The notes: a model not told the origin generated them from the sequence alone. Positions 32,829 to 42,189 are shown, numbered from the stretch's first letter. The stretch is 64,000 bases of DNA from Eikenella corrodens (GCF_003990355.1 NZ_CP034670.1:248001-312000); one strand, 5' to 3'. A program made the numbers and translations.

Positions 32829-34040
32829 CTACACGCGGCTGAAAATCAACGTGGCATTGGTGCCACCGAAGCCGAAGCTGTTCGACATCACGGCATTGAG
32901 CTTTTTGCTGATGTTTTCGCGCACAATCGGCAGGCCGGCGGCTTTTTCATCTAAGTTCAGCACATTGGCGCTGGCACACACGAAATCGTTGAGCATCATC
33001 AGAATGGAGTAAATCGCCTCGTTCGAGCCGGCAGCGCCCAGCGCGTGGCCGGATAGGGATTTGGTGGAACTGATGAGCGGCACTTCTTTGCCTTCAAAGG
33101 TTTCGCGGATGGCGCCGAGTTCTTTGGTGTCGCCCACCGGGGTGGACGTGCCGTGGGCATTAATGTAGTCCACGCTGCCGCCGTGCTGGGCGAGCGCCAT
33201 CTGCATGCAGCGCACCGCGCCTTCGCCGGACGGCTGCACCATGTCGTGGCCGTCGGAAGTGGCGCCGTAGCCGGTGAGTTCGCACAGGATGTTGGCACCG
33301 CGCGCTTTGGCGTGTTCGTATTCTTCCATCACCAAAATGCTGCCGCCGCCGGAAATCACGAAGCCGTCGCGGTCGGCATCGTAGGCACGGCTGGCCTGTT
33401 CGGGCGTGTCGTTGTATTTGCTCGATAACGCGCCCATGGCGTCAAACAGGGAACTCATCTGCCACGATACTTCTTCGCCGCCGCCGGCAAACACGATGTC
33501 TTGTTTGCCAAGCTGAATCAGTTCGGCAGCGTGGCCGATACAGTGGGCGGAAGTGGAGCAGGCGGAGCTGATGGAATAGTTCACACCTTTGATTTTAAAC
33601 GGGGTAGCCAAGCAGGCAGCCACGGTGGAGGCCATGGTTTTGGTTACGCCGTAAGGGCCGATGCGCTTCACGCCGCTCTCGCGCAGGGTATCGGCGGCTT
33701 CCACTTGCGAGGCGGAAGAGGCGCCGCCGCTGCCGGCCACGATGCCGGTGCGAACGTTCGACACCTGCTCTTCGGTGAGCCCGGCGTGGGCGATGGCTTC
33801 TTTCATGGCGATATAGGCATAGGCTGCGGCATTGCCCATAAAGCGCAGGATTTTGCGGTCGATGTGCTCTTTGGTATCGATGTTGATGTTGCCGGCCACG
33901 TGTGAGCGCAAGCCCATTTCACGGTAGCTTTCATCAAAAGCGATGCCGGATTTGAGCTGGCGCAGCGATTCGAGCACTTCGCGGCAGTTGTTGCCCAAGC
34001 TGGACACGATGCCGATACCGGTTACGACTACTCGTTTCAT
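32829..34040 (-). CDS. fabB: Beta-ketoacyl-ACP synthase I
   Basis: 403 residues. The catalytic Cys is in SACSTSAHC, the two His residues in HGTSTPVGD and KSLSGHALGAAG. With fabA directly upstream in the same orientation it forms the classic unsaturated fatty acid pair: FabA makes the cis-3 double bond, FabB elongates it. A DUS pair lies in the 93-base gap to fabA. It is a normal, full-length FabB. Confidence 0.95.
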   Translation of the reverse strand: MKRVVVTGIGIVSSLGNNCREVLESLRQLKSGIAFDESYREMGLRSHVAGNINIDTKEHIDRKILRFMGNAAAYAYIAMKEAIAHAGLTEEQVSNVRTGIVAGSGGASSASQVEAADTLRESGVKRIGPYGVTKTMASTVAACLATPFKIKGVNYSISSACSTSAHCIGHAAELIQLGKQDIVFAGGGEEVSWQMSSLFDAMGALSSKYNDTPEQASRAYDADRDGFVISGGGSILVMEEYEHAKARGANILCELTGYGATSDGHDMVQPSGEGAVRCMQMALAQHGGSVDYINAHGTSTPVGDTKELGAIRETFEGKEVPLISSTKSLSGHALGAAGSNEAIYSILMMLNDFVCASANVLNLDEKAAGLPIVRENISKKLNAVMSNSFGFGGTNATLIFSRV

Positions 34041-34133
34041 AATAATGAACTCCGTTAGGAAAGTAGGCTACCTGAAAAGTAAACGCAGAAGCTTCTATTG
34101 GTTCAAAGCCGGCGTTTTCAGGTAGCCCGTTGG

Positions 34134-34658
34134 CTAGAAATCGTCTGTGCTGGTAAACAAACCTACGCGCAGGCCGTTGCCTTCGTAAATCTTATGGCCG
34201 TCCACGCTCATTTCCGCATCGGCAATGCCCAACACCAGCTTGCTGTTCATCACGCGCTTCATGTGGATGTGGTAAGTGATTTTCTTGTGTTTGGGCAATA
34301 CCTGGCCGGTGAATTTCACTTCGGCACAGCCCAGGGCGCGGCCGCGGCCGGGCGCGCCTGTCCAGCCCAGGAAGAAGCCGACTAATTGCCACATGGCGTC
34401 CAAACCTAGGCAGCCGGGCATCACCGGATCGCCGATGAAATGGCAGCCGAAGAACCACAAATCGGGGTGGATATCCAATTCGGCGATGATTTCGCCCTTG
34501 CCGTATTTACCGCCGGTGTTGTTGATGTTCACGATGCGGTCGATCATCAGCATATCGGGCAGCGGCAGCTGCGCGTTGCCCGTGCCGAAAAGCTCGCCGC
34601 GGCCGCAGGCCAAGAGTTCTTCTTTGGTGTAGCTGTTTTGTGGAACGAAATTGCTCAT
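34134..34658 (-). CDS. fabA: 3-hydroxyacyl-ACP dehydratase/isomerase
   Basis: 174 residues, hot-dog fold. Active-site His in FFGCHFIGDPVMPG and Asp in LGLDAMWQL, the FabA pair. Start at 34658, after AAGGAT; a longer frame to 34769 would add a hydrophobic stretch not found in FabA. Introduces the double bond needed for unsaturated fatty acids. Confidence 0.95.
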   Translation of the reverse strand: MSNFVPQNSYTKEELLACGRGELFGTGNAQLPLPDMLMIDRIVNINNTGGKYGKGEIIAELDIHPDLWFFGCHFIGDPVMPGCLGLDAMWQLVGFFLGWTGAPGRGRALGCAEVKFTGQVLPKHKKITYHIHMKRVMNSKLVLGIADAEMSVDGHKIYEGNGLRVGLFTSTDDF

Positions 34659-34851
34659 GGGTATCCTTAATGCTGCCAAAAGCAGCTTGATATAGTGGGA
34701 GAAAAGCCAGAATTGTTGCTTGGCGAAGCGCTTACGGCACAATTTAGGTTTTAGCTCTAGATTAAGCATTCTATTTGATTATGCCGTGCCGCGCAATCTG
34801 GCCGTCTTTGCCAGCGGCATTTTAATCCTATCGGCGCGGCTTGTATAACAG

Positions 34852-34886
34852 AAAGGCTACCTGAAACGGTTTTTCAGGTAGCCTTC
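34852..34886 (-). terminator. Eikenella DUS-pair terminator of valS
   Basis: AGGCTACCTGAAA (34854-34866) and TTTCAGGTAGCCT (34872-34884), five-base loop. Confidence 0.75.
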
Positions 34887-34904
34887 TTCACGCGCAGGAG
34901 AGGT

Positions 34905-37900
34905 TTACTCTTTCAGCTTCGCCAATGCGCTTTGCACTTTGGCCATCTTCTCTTCCAACTCCGCCAGTTCGGCTTTATCTTTTTCCACCAAATGCGCGGG
35001 GGCTTTGTCCACATAGCCGGGTTTGGAGAGTTTGGCGTTGAGTTTGTCCAAGGCTTTTTGCAGCTTCTCGGCTTCTTTGCTCAAGCGGGCGGTTTCGGCG
35101 GCTTTGTCGATTTCGACTTTCAGCATCAGGCGCGCGCCGTTGCAGACGGCGACGGGCGCGTCTTCGCTTTCGGGCAGGGCGGCGACTTGCTGTGCTTCGG
35201 TCAGGCGGGTCATCATCGGCAGGTATTTGAGGTAGTCCGCCAAGTCGTCCGCGCTTTCGACAAACAGCGGGGCTTTTACGTTGGGCTGGATGCCCATTTC
35301 GCCGCGCAGGTTGCGGACGGCACCGATCAAATCCTGCAACACGGTCATTTGCTCGAAGGTCGTCTGAACGATTTGTTCGCGGTCGGCTTCGGGGAAGCGG
35401 GCGAGCATGATGCTGTCGGCGGTTTTCGCGTCGCACATGGGGGCGACGGTTTGCCACAATTCTTCGGTGATGAACGGGATAATCGGGTGCAGCAGGCGCA
35501 GGGCGGCTTCGAGTACGCGCAATAAGGTATGGCGTGTGGCACGTTGGCGGCTGGCGCAGCCGGTTTGGAGCTGTACTTTGGCGAGTTCCAAATACCAGTC
35601 GCAATAGTCGTTCCACACGAAGCTGTACAGGGTTTCCGCTGCCAAATCAAAGCGGTAGGTTTCGTAGGCTTGCGTAACCTGCTCGATGGTCTGATTCAGA
35701 CGGCCTATGATCCACATATCGGGGAAGGAGTAGCCGCGCGGTTCGGTGGCGGTTGCGCCGTAGCCGCAGTCTTGATTTTCGGTGTTCATCAAGACGAAGT
35801 TGGTGGCGTTCCAGATTTTGTTGCAGAAGTTGCGGTAGCCTTCGGCGCGTTTGAAGTCGAAGTTCACGCTGCGGCCGAGGCTGGCGTAGCTCGCCATGGT
35901 GAAGCGCAAGGCGTCCGTGCCCATGCTGGGGATGCCTTCGGGGAAGAGTTTGCGTGTGGCTTCTTCCACTTTCGGCGCGGTTTCGGGTTTGCGCAGGCCG
36001 GTGGTGCGTTTCACCAGCAGTTTGTCCAAGTCGATGCCGTCAATCAAATCGACGGGGTCGATGACGTTGCCTTCGGATTTGGACATTTTTTTGCCTTCGT
36101 GGTCGCGCACGATGCCGTGGATATACACGTCTTTAAACGGTACTTTGCCGGTGAAGTGGGTGGTCATCATAATCATGCGGGCGACCCAGAAGAAGATGAT
36201 TTCGTAGCCGGTAACCAAGACGTTGGACGGCAGGAAGGCTTTGAGTTCGTCGGTTTCGGACGGCCAGCCGAGCGTGGAAAACGGCACGAGCGCGGAGGAG
36301 AACCATGTGTCCAGCACGTCCTCGTCGCGTGTAAGCCGTATACCTGCGGCTTGCGCCTGCTTAACAGCGCGGGCTTTTTCGTCTGCCAAAGCAGCCTGCA
36401 CATTGTCGGCGGGCAGTTCCAAACTTTCCAGCTTCTGCACCACGCGGATAAAATCCGCCATCAGGCGCAAATCGCTGTTGTCCGCGATACCTGCGTTTTG
36501 GCGTGCTTCGTAGCGGACGGCAAAGGCATCCCAATACGCGCCGAACTCGTCCTGCGCCACATACACCCTGCCTTCTTCGTCATACCACGCGGGGATTTGA
36601 TGCCCCCACCACAGTTGGCGCGAAATGCACCAGTCTTGGATGTTGTTCATCCATTGGTTGTAGGTGTTGACCCAGTTTTCGGGGATAAAGCGCACCGCGC
36701 CGCTGTCCACCGCCTTTTTCGCCTTTTCCGCCAAACTCAGGCCGCGGTATTCGCTGTTCGGCTCGATGCCCTGCGGCTTGGCATTCATGGCGACAAACCA
36801 TTGGTTGGTCAGCATCGGCTCAATCACGGAGCCGGTGCGGTCGCCTTTCGGCGTCATCAGTTTGTGCGGTTCAGTTTTCACCAGCAGGCCGGCTGCGTCC
36901 AAATCGGCCACGATTTGTTTGCGCGCTTCAAAGCGGTCCAGCCCCGCGTATTTTTCAGGCAGCCTGCACACCTGCGTGGGCGTGCCGCGATAATCGCAGG
37001 CCTGCGCTTCGGCAAGGATTTTCGCATCCAAACCCAATACGCTGATGAGTTCGGTGTTGTGCCGTTTGCCGACTTCGTAGTCGTTAAAATCGTGCGCGGG
37101 CGTGATTTTAACGCAGCCTGAACCGAAGTCTTTTTCTACATATTCGTCCGCAATCACGGGAATGGTGCGGCCGGTGAGCGGCAGGGTTAATTGCTTGCCG
37201 ATTAAATGCGTGTAGCGTTCGTCTTCGGGATGGACGGCAACGGCCACGTCGCCCAGCAATGTTTCGGGGCGCGTGGTCGCCACCACCACCGCTTCGGCAG
37301 GATTGTCCGCCAGCGGATAGCGGATGTGCCACATAGAGCCCTGTTCTTCCACGCTTTCCACTTCCAAATCCGACACCGCCGTGCCAAGCACGGGATCCCA
37401 GTTCACCAAGCGTTTGCCGCGGTAAATCAAGCCTTGCTCATACAGGCGCACGAACACTTCGGTCACGGTTTCGGCGCGCACGTCGTCCATCGTAAAATAC
37501 TCGCGCGTCCAGTCGGCAGAGCAGCCCACGCGGCGCATCTGCTGCGTAATCGTGCCGCCGGACACTTCTTTCCATTCCCACACTTTTTCCAAGAATTTTT
37601 CACGACCCAAATCATGACGCGACACGTTTTGCGCGGCAAGCTGGCGCTCGACCACGATTTGCGTGGCGATGCCGGCATGGTCGGTGCCGGGAATCCAGCA
37701 GGTGTTGCGGCCTTTCATGCGGTAATAGCGCGCCAGTCCGTCCATGATGGTTTGGTTGAAGGCGTGGCCCATGTGCAGCGTGCCGGTAACGTTGGGCGGC
37801 GGCAGTTGGATGGAGAAACTTTCGGGTTTGGAAAAATCGGCGGAGAAATAGCCTTTGGCTTCCCAGTTTTGATAGTGTTTGGATTCAAGTTCGGAGGGGG

Positions 37901-37916
37901 CGTATTTGTTGAGCAT
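34905..37916 (-). CDS. valS: Valyl-tRNA synthetase
   Basis: 1003 residues. Class I motifs: HMGHAFNQ (HIGH type) near residue 47 and KKMSKSEGN (KMSKS). The editing (CP1) domain lies between, and the C-terminal coiled-coil arm (TARLSKEAEKLQKALDK and onward) is the tRNA-binding arm of ValRS. It contains several neisserial-type DUS fragments (e.g. ATTCAGACGGCCT near 35696, a Kingella-type word near 36390), a dialect mix not seen in fabA-fabB next door. Confidence 0.96.
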   Translation of the reverse strand: MLNKYAPSELESKHYQNWEAKGYFSADFSKPESFSIQLPPPNVTGTLHMGHAFNQTIMDGLARYYRMKGRNTCWIPGTDHAGIATQIVVERQLAAQNVSRHDLGREKFLEKVWEWKEVSGGTITQQMRRVGCSADWTREYFTMDDVRAETVTEVFVRLYEQGLIYRGKRLVNWDPVLGTAVSDLEVESVEEQGSMWHIRYPLADNPAEAVVVATTRPETLLGDVAVAVHPEDERYTHLIGKQLTLPLTGRTIPVIADEYVEKDFGSGCVKITPAHDFNDYEVGKRHNTELISVLGLDAKILAEAQACDYRGTPTQVCRLPEKYAGLDRFEARKQIVADLDAAGLLVKTEPHKLMTPKGDRTGSVIEPMLTNQWFVAMNAKPQGIEPNSEYRGLSLAEKAKKAVDSGAVRFIPENWVNTYNQWMNNIQDWCISRQLWWGHQIPAWYDEEGRVYVAQDEFGAYWDAFAVRYEARQNAGIADNSDLRLMADFIRVVQKLESLELPADNVQAALADEKARAVKQAQAAGIRLTRDEDVLDTWFSSALVPFSTLGWPSETDELKAFLPSNVLVTGYEIIFFWVARMIMMTTHFTGKVPFKDVYIHGIVRDHEGKKMSKSEGNVIDPVDLIDGIDLDKLLVKRTTGLRKPETAPKVEEATRKLFPEGIPSMGTDALRFTMASYASLGRSVNFDFKRAEGYRNFCNKIWNATNFVLMNTENQDCGYGATATEPRGYSFPDMWIIGRLNQTIEQVTQAYETYRFDLAAETLYSFVWNDYCDWYLELAKVQLQTGCASRQRATRHTLLRVLEAALRLLHPIIPFITEELWQTVAPMCDAKTADSIMLARFPEADREQIVQTTFEQMTVLQDLIGAVRNLRGEMGIQPNVKAPLFVESADDLADYLKYLPMMTRLTEAQQVAALPESEDAPVAVCNGARLMLKVEIDKAAETARLSKEAEKLQKALDKLNAKLSKPGYVDKAPAHLVEKDKAELAELEEKMAKVQSALAKLKE

Positions 37917-38103
37917 AGTGCAGGCTGCCTGAAAATTCGGTTGGTTGAAAGACGGGCGATTATAGCGGAAAATGGGGCAGGCTTGGCTTCAGGCTGCCCC
38001 CGTTCGGGCGGGCTGTGCCGTTTATCCCGCCCGTTCCGTTTTCAGGCAGCCTGAAACGGAAAGTCTCTCCCCCCAAAAACCTAACTTACCGAAAGGAAAC
38101 CTC

Positions 38104-38763
38104 ATGAAATACCTCCTAATCGCCCTGCTGGCCGCATCAACTGCCGCCCATGCGCAAGAATATAGGTTCAAAGATCATCCCTTTGAAAGCGGCGGCGTCG
38201 GCGTGTCCACAGACGGCAAAACCTTTTCCATCAACACCACCAATTCCAGCGGCAATCTGTGCAATTTGGAAGGCCGTCTGAACAACAATGTTTACCGCGA
38301 CGGCGAAGGCTGCGAAGTGCGCTTTACCTTTGCCCGCGACAAAGTAAACGTTACCGTGCCCGAATCCGCCCGCAAAGCCTGTGCGGAATATTGCGGGCTC
38401 AACGCACATTTTGCGGATCAATACCACCGCCTGCCCGCCGCCTGCACCGAGTCTGCCGCCAAAAACACCGCACAGCGCTTTCAGGCTGCCTACCGTGCCA
38501 AAAATTACGCCCAAGCCGCGCAAATCCAGCAGCAGTATGTGAACACCTGCAACAGTTTCATGTTTATTACCGAACAAATGCGCGCCCGCAACGATTTGGC
38601 GGTGGCCTATAAAAACAGCGGCAACAAAACCGCCTGCCGCGCCGCACTGCAACCGTTGCGCCGCTATTGGAACGACAAGGCGGACGACCACACCTACCTT
38701 TACCGCGACCATTTCATGGAAGAACTGGCCGCCGCCAAATTCAACTGGAACGCGTGCCGTTGA
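38104..38763 (+). CDS. Secreted hypothetical protein with several cysteines
   Basis: 219 residues. Signal peptide MKYLLIALLAASTAAHA, cut before QEYRF. The mature part has about ten Cys residues (e.g. LCNLEG, GCEVRF, CAEYCG, CTESAA), probably disulphide bonded, and a helical C-terminal part with NDLAVAYKNSG. Not assigned to a known family; looks like a periplasmic or surface protein of this family of bacteria. Start at 38104 with AAGGAAACCTC before the ATG. Confidence 0.75.
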   Translation: MKYLLIALLAASTAAHAQEYRFKDHPFESGGVGVSTDGKTFSINTTNSSGNLCNLEGRLNNNVYRDGEGCEVRFTFARDKVNVTVPESARKACAEYCGLNAHFADQYHRLPAACTESAAKNTAQRFQAAYRAKNYAQAAQIQQQYVNTCNSFMFITEQMRARNDLAVAYKNSGNKTACRAALQPLRRYWNDKADDHTYLYRDHFMEELAAAKFNWNACR

Positions 38764-38843
38764 GAATCTCTCGGCTCTGCCGGAATTCTGTTTCAGGCAG
38801 CCTGAAACATCCGGCCAACCTAAAAACGGGAAAGTAGGACGCC

Positions 38844-39046
38844 ATGACAGACACCAACAAACAACGCGCCGCACAAACCGTGCGCCGCTTAAAAAAGAAC
38901 AAAGCGGCGAAGAGCGACTGAACGCATGGCGGCAGACCGCTGCCGCACAGGGGTTGGGCGGCGAGTTCGCCTTGGCGCAAAGGCTGGGCGTGGAAGCAGC
39001 CAGCGAAGAACAAATCCGCATGATTAGCGAACTGTACGGACGCTAG
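38844..39046 (+). CDS. Small gene with a candidate -1 frameshift site
   Basis: Read straight from ATG 38844, translation stops after 25 codons (TGA 38919-38921). The zero-frame codons 16-18 are TTA AAA AAG, which contain the heptamer A-AAA-AAG (38891-38897), the same slippery sequence used by E. coli dnaX. A -1 shift there continues in an open frame to TAG at 39044 and gives a 67-residue protein whose C-terminal part (EERLNAWRQTAAAQGLG, FALAQRLGVEAASEEQIRMI) is clearly protein-like. No convincing strong stimulatory hairpin was checked. It could equally be a one-base deletion in a poly-A run, or a length-variable phase switch. Confidence 0.55.
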
Positions 39047-39084
39047 TTTCGGATGTCATGTCGTGCCTGCGCTGTCAGCCCGCA

Positions 39085-39129
39085 AAAAGGCTACCTGAAA
39101 ACGCATTCCCGGGTTTTTAGGTAGCCTTT
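39085..39129 (+). terminator. Eikenella DUS-pair terminator (one base altered)
   Basis: AGGCTACCTGAAAA faces TTTTTAGGTAGCCTTT; one C is changed to T in the right arm. Between the small gene and ybeY. Confidence 0.6.
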
Positions 39130-39169
39130 CCCGCTATAATAGCGCCCGTTTTCCGATTCAAACCAAACC

Positions 39170-39697
39170 ATGAAAACCGCCAAACGTTATCCCTTTCCCG
39201 CCCTGTTGCGCCAACGCCTGCAACTGTATTTTGCCGATCAAGCCCGGCTGCCCGGCTGCCCGGGCGAGGCGCAATTCCGCCGCTGGGCGTGGCAGGCCGT
39301 GAAATCGCAGTACCGCCGTGCCGAAATCGGCCTGCTGCTGCTCGACGAAGAAACCGCCCACGCCTACAACCGCGACTACCGCCAAAAAGACTACGCCACC
39401 AACGTGCTCAGCTTTGCGCTGGATGAAGGCGAGCAGGCCGCTTTGGCCGGGCTTTCAGGTAGCCTGCCCGTTTTGCGCGGCGACCTGGTTATCTGCCCGC
39501 AGGTGGTGGCGCGTGAGGCTGCCGAACAGGGCAAAACCTTGGAAGCGCACTTCGCCCACCTCACCCTGCACGGCGTACTGCACCTGATGGGGTACGACCA
39601 CATCGAGCCTAATGAAGCCGAAGCCATGGAAGCACTTGAAATCCGCCTGATGAATCAGTTAGGATACCCCAACCCCTACGCACAGGATGCAGACTGA
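39170..39697 (+). CDS. ybeY: Endoribonuclease YbeY (rRNA maturation)
   Basis: 175 residues. Zinc motif HGVLHLMGYDH near the C-terminus (H-G-x-L-H-L-x-G-Y-D-H). Acts in 16S rRNA 3' end maturation and 70S quality control. It overlaps the next gene by 11 bases, the conserved ybeY-corC arrangement. Length normal for the family. Confidence 0.95.
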   Translation: MKTAKRYPFPALLRQRLQLYFADQARLPGCPGEAQFRRWAWQAVKSQYRRAEIGLLLLDEETAHAYNRDYRQKDYATNVLSFALDEGEQAALAGLSGSLPVLRGDLVICPQVVAREAAEQGKTLEAHFAHLTLHGVLHLMGYDHIEPNEAEAMEALEIRLMNQLGYPNPYAQDAD

Positions 39698-40532
39698 AAT
39701 GGACGACCACCCGGCCAAGCCCGGATTTTTTGAACGGCTGTTCGGCCGCCTCGCCGGCGACGGCCCCGATTCCCCCGAAGACATACTCGCCCTGCTGCGC
39801 CAAGCGCGCGAACAGAAAATCTTCGATGAAGACACCCAGCAATGGCTGGAAAAAATCATCGATTTCCGCGGGCTGGAAGTGCGCGACGCCATGATCAGCC
39901 GCGCCCAAATGGACGTGGTGAAAGCCGGCGACAGCATCAGCCGCATCATCGCCTATGTGGTGGGCACCACCCATTCCCGCTTCCCCGTGATTGCCGACGA
40001 CAAAGACAACGTGCTCGGCATCCTGCACGCCAAAGACCTGCTCAAATACACCCTCAATCCCGAACAATTCAAGCTTGAAAACGTGCTGCGCCCGGCCGTG
40101 TTCGTGCCCGAGGGCAAGCCGTTGAACGTGTTGCTTAAAGAGTTTCGCGATATGCACAACCACCTGGCCGTGGTGGTGGACGAATACGGCAGCATCAGCG
40201 GCCTGGTCACGCTGGAAGACGTAATCGAGCAGATTTTGGGCGACATCGAAGACGAGTTCGACGAAGACGACAGCGCAGACAATATCTTCGCCGTTTCCCC
40301 CGACCGCTGGCGCATCAACGCCGTTACCGAAATCGAAGACGTGAACGAATTTTTCGGCACGGACTACAGCGATGAAGAAGTGAACACCATCGGCGGGCTG
40401 GTAATCAAAGAGCTCGGCCATCTGCCCGTGCGCGGCGAAAAAGCCGTTATCGGCCCCCTGCAATTCACCGTGGCCCGCGCCGACAACCGCCGCCTGCACA
40501 CGCTGATGGCGGTGAAAGCCAAACCCGAATAA
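39687..40532 (+). CDS. corC: CorC/HlyC-type protein with CBS domains
   Basis: 281 residues. Two CBS domains (VRDAMISRAQMDVV and onward; LRPAVFVPEGK and onward) are followed by the CorC/HlyC C-terminal domain (RWRINAVTEIEDVNEFF). No transmembrane segment. Associated with Mg/Co efflux in enterobacteria. Start at 39687; a second in-frame ATG at 39699 is also possible. Stop is followed by a DUS-pair terminator. Confidence 0.92.
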   Translation: MQTEMDDHPAKPGFFERLFGRLAGDGPDSPEDILALLRQAREQKIFDEDTQQWLEKIIDFRGLEVRDAMISRAQMDVVKAGDSISRIIAYVVGTTHSRFPVIADDKDNVLGILHAKDLLKYTLNPEQFKLENVLRPAVFVPEGKPLNVLLKEFRDMHNHLAVVVDEYGSISGLVTLEDVIEQILGDIEDEFDEDDSADNIFAVSPDRWRINAVTEIEDVNEFFGTDYSDEEVNTIGGLVIKELGHLPVRGEKAVIGPLQFTVARADNRRLHTLMAVKAKPE

Positions 40533-40542
40533 GCCCGCATGA

Positions 40543-40586
40543 TAAAGGCTGCCTGAAAACGGATTTTTCTTTTTCAGGTAGCCTTT
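40543..40586 (+). terminator. DUS-pair terminator of ybeY-corC
   Basis: Arms AAAGGCTGCCTGAAAA and TTTTCAGGTAGCCTTT; the left arm has the Simonsiella-type word AGGCTGCCTGAAA, the right arm the Eikenella word. Confidence 0.6.
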
Positions 40587-40614
40587 CGTGCCAACGTGCC
40601 CGTATGGTGAATGT

Positions 40615-40914
40615 ATGCATAGAATCATAGGATACAGAGAATTACGTACAGGAAATGGCGAACTTGTTGAGATTACCTTGTATCAGCCCTTTTTTTCCGA
40701 CGAATACAAAGCATATATTTGCCAATATAAAATAAGCAAACAGGATTATTTGGATGAGGGCAGGGTAATCGGTGAAGATATGCTGCAAGCTATTTATTTA
40801 GCCATGATCAAACTCGGTGTCATCCTGTCTCACACAGATTATTGGAAAAAGGAAAATTTATCTTGGTATGGGGACAAAAATCTTGGGTTTCCCTTACCCG
40901 ATCATTTAAACTAA
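40615..40914 (+). CDS. Small hypothetical protein, AT-rich
   Basis: 99 residues from the ATG at 40615. No signal peptide or membrane segment; aromatic-rich (YQPFFSDEYKAYICQYK). AT-richer than its neighbours. Not recognised; could be a protein of the DUF6968 type, low confidence. No obvious partner gene. Confidence 0.55.
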   Translation: MHRIIGYRELRTGNGELVEITLYQPFFSDEYKAYICQYKISKQDYLDEGRVIGEDMLQAIYLAMIKLGVILSHTDYWKKENLSWYGDKNLGFPLPDHLN

Positions 40915-40949
40915 CGAGTAGCAACTGCATTTTTAACCCCGTCGGGCAA

Positions 40950-41034
40950 AAATTAAGCACGGGGCAAAGCAGCAAGCCGCAGGCAGTGCGGCAAGGCGAG
41001 CCGACGCCGTATGAGGAAATAAGCACTTTGGCTA
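40950..41034. repeat. Degenerate relative of the Correia core, second family
   Basis: Contains AAGCCGCAGGCAGTGCGGCA and AGGCGAGCCGACGCC, like the Correia core, but ends GGAAATAAGCACTTTGGC, which resembles the end of the degenerate pieces at 20203 and 47780. Confidence 0.4.
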
Positions 41035-41147
41035 TAATGCCGCCGTATTCTGGCTTAACACACCCAAAAACAACAGCATCACGATTTTCAGGTAGCCTTC
41101 CTCCATGTCCAAAAGGCTACCTGAAATTTATATCACAAGGATTCAAA

Positions 41148-42014
41148 ATGGTTTTCTCCTCCCTCCTCACCCTGCTCGACGACATAGCCTCCGTGCTCGA
41201 CGACGTGGCCTTGATGACCAAAGTGGCCGCCAAAAAAACCGCCGGCGTGGTGGGCGACGATTTGGCGCTCAATGCCAACCAGGTAACCGGCGTGCGCGCC
41301 GACCGCGAGCTGCCTATCGTGTGGGCGGTGGCCAAGGGCTCACTGGTGAACAAGCTGATTCTGATTCCCGCCGCCCTGCTGCTTTCCGTGTTCGCGCCCG
41401 CGCTGATTACGCCGCTTTTAATGCTCGGCGGCGGCTATTTGTGTTTCGAAGGCGTGGAAAAACTGCTGCACAAGCTGATGCACCGCCGCGACGGCAGCGC
41501 CCACAGCGTGCCCGACGAATTGATAGACGAAAACGCCAAAATCAAAGGCGCCATCCGTACCGACTTCATCCTCTCTGCCGAAATCGTCATCATTGCCCTG
41601 GGCGTGGTGGCCGAATCCAGTCTTACCACCCAAATCATCAGCCTGCTGCTCATCGGCATCGGGCTCACCATATTTGTGTACGGCATCGTGGCGGTGATTG
41701 TGAAGGCCGACGACTTCGGCTTCGCCCTGATGCGCCGCCCGGCCACCGCTGCGGTTGGCAAAGCCATTATTTTGTTTATGCCGTGGTTTATGCGCGGCGT
41801 CAGCATCGTGGGTACGCTGGCCATGTTCCTCGTGGGTGGCGGCATTTTTGCCCACAATTGGGGCGCGCTGCACCATTGGCTGAACGAACACCACTGGGAC
41901 AGCGGCCTCACCGGCACACTCGCCTACCTAATCACCGGCCTCGTCGTGGGCGCGGTTGCCTGCACGGTGGTGTTGCCGCTGATGAAGCTGTGGGAAAAGC
42001 GTCGGCAGGATTGA
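41148..42014 (+). CDS. DUF808-family (YedI-like) inner membrane protein
   Basis: 288 residues with about seven transmembrane helices. The N-terminus (SSLLTLLDDIASVLDDVALM, then KVAAKKTAGVVGDDLALN) and HEADER-like HKLMHRRDG are characteristic of the DUF808/YedI family, function unknown. Start at 41148, after AAGGATTC; a longer frame upstream crosses the degenerate repeat and is not supported. Confidence 0.85.
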   Translation: MVFSSLLTLLDDIASVLDDVALMTKVAAKKTAGVVGDDLALNANQVTGVRADRELPIVWAVAKGSLVNKLILIPAALLLSVFAPALITPLLMLGGGYLCFEGVEKLLHKLMHRRDGSAHSVPDELIDENAKIKGAIRTDFILSAEIVIIALGVVAESSLTTQIISLLLIGIGLTIFVYGIVAVIVKADDFGFALMRRPATAAVGKAIILFMPWFMRGVSIVGTLAMFLVGGGIFAHNWGALHHWLNEHHWDSGLTGTLAYLITGLVVGAVACTVVLPLMKLWEKRRQD

Positions 42015-42034
42015 GTTGGCGCGTAGCGCAACGA

Positions 42035-42120
42035 AAGGCTACCTGAAAGCGCAGCTTCAACGCAGTCAAAACGCAACGCAGCAAAGTTCCTGCGAAGCTA
42101 AAAGTTTCAGGTAGCCTTTT
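42035..42120 (+). other. DUS-bounded hairpin with a long loop
   Basis: AAAGGCTACCTGAAA at the left and TTTCAGGTAGCCTTTTT at the right, about 55 bases apart; the loop carries GCAGCTTCAACGC and repeats. Possible terminator of the DUF808 gene. Confidence 0.4.
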
Positions 42121-42189
42121 TCTTATCTACGCACGATAGGCCGGATACTTAACATCGAGCAAAGCATTTGATATTTTCAAGATGGTGAA

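Noticed and set aside
32829..34040. FabB as the missing ketosynthase of the aryl-polyene-like locus
   Set aside because: It sits next to fabA and has full FabB character, so it belongs to unsaturated fatty acid synthesis.
35529..37121. 530-codon plus-strand frame opposite valS
   Set aside because: Lies wholly antisense to a clear valyl-tRNA synthetase; composition (His, Gly, Phe, Val) is that of a mirrored high-GC gene.
41105..42046. 313-codon frame in the same region as the DUF808 gene
   Set aside because: Arg/His/Ala-rich alternative frame of the DUF808 gene.
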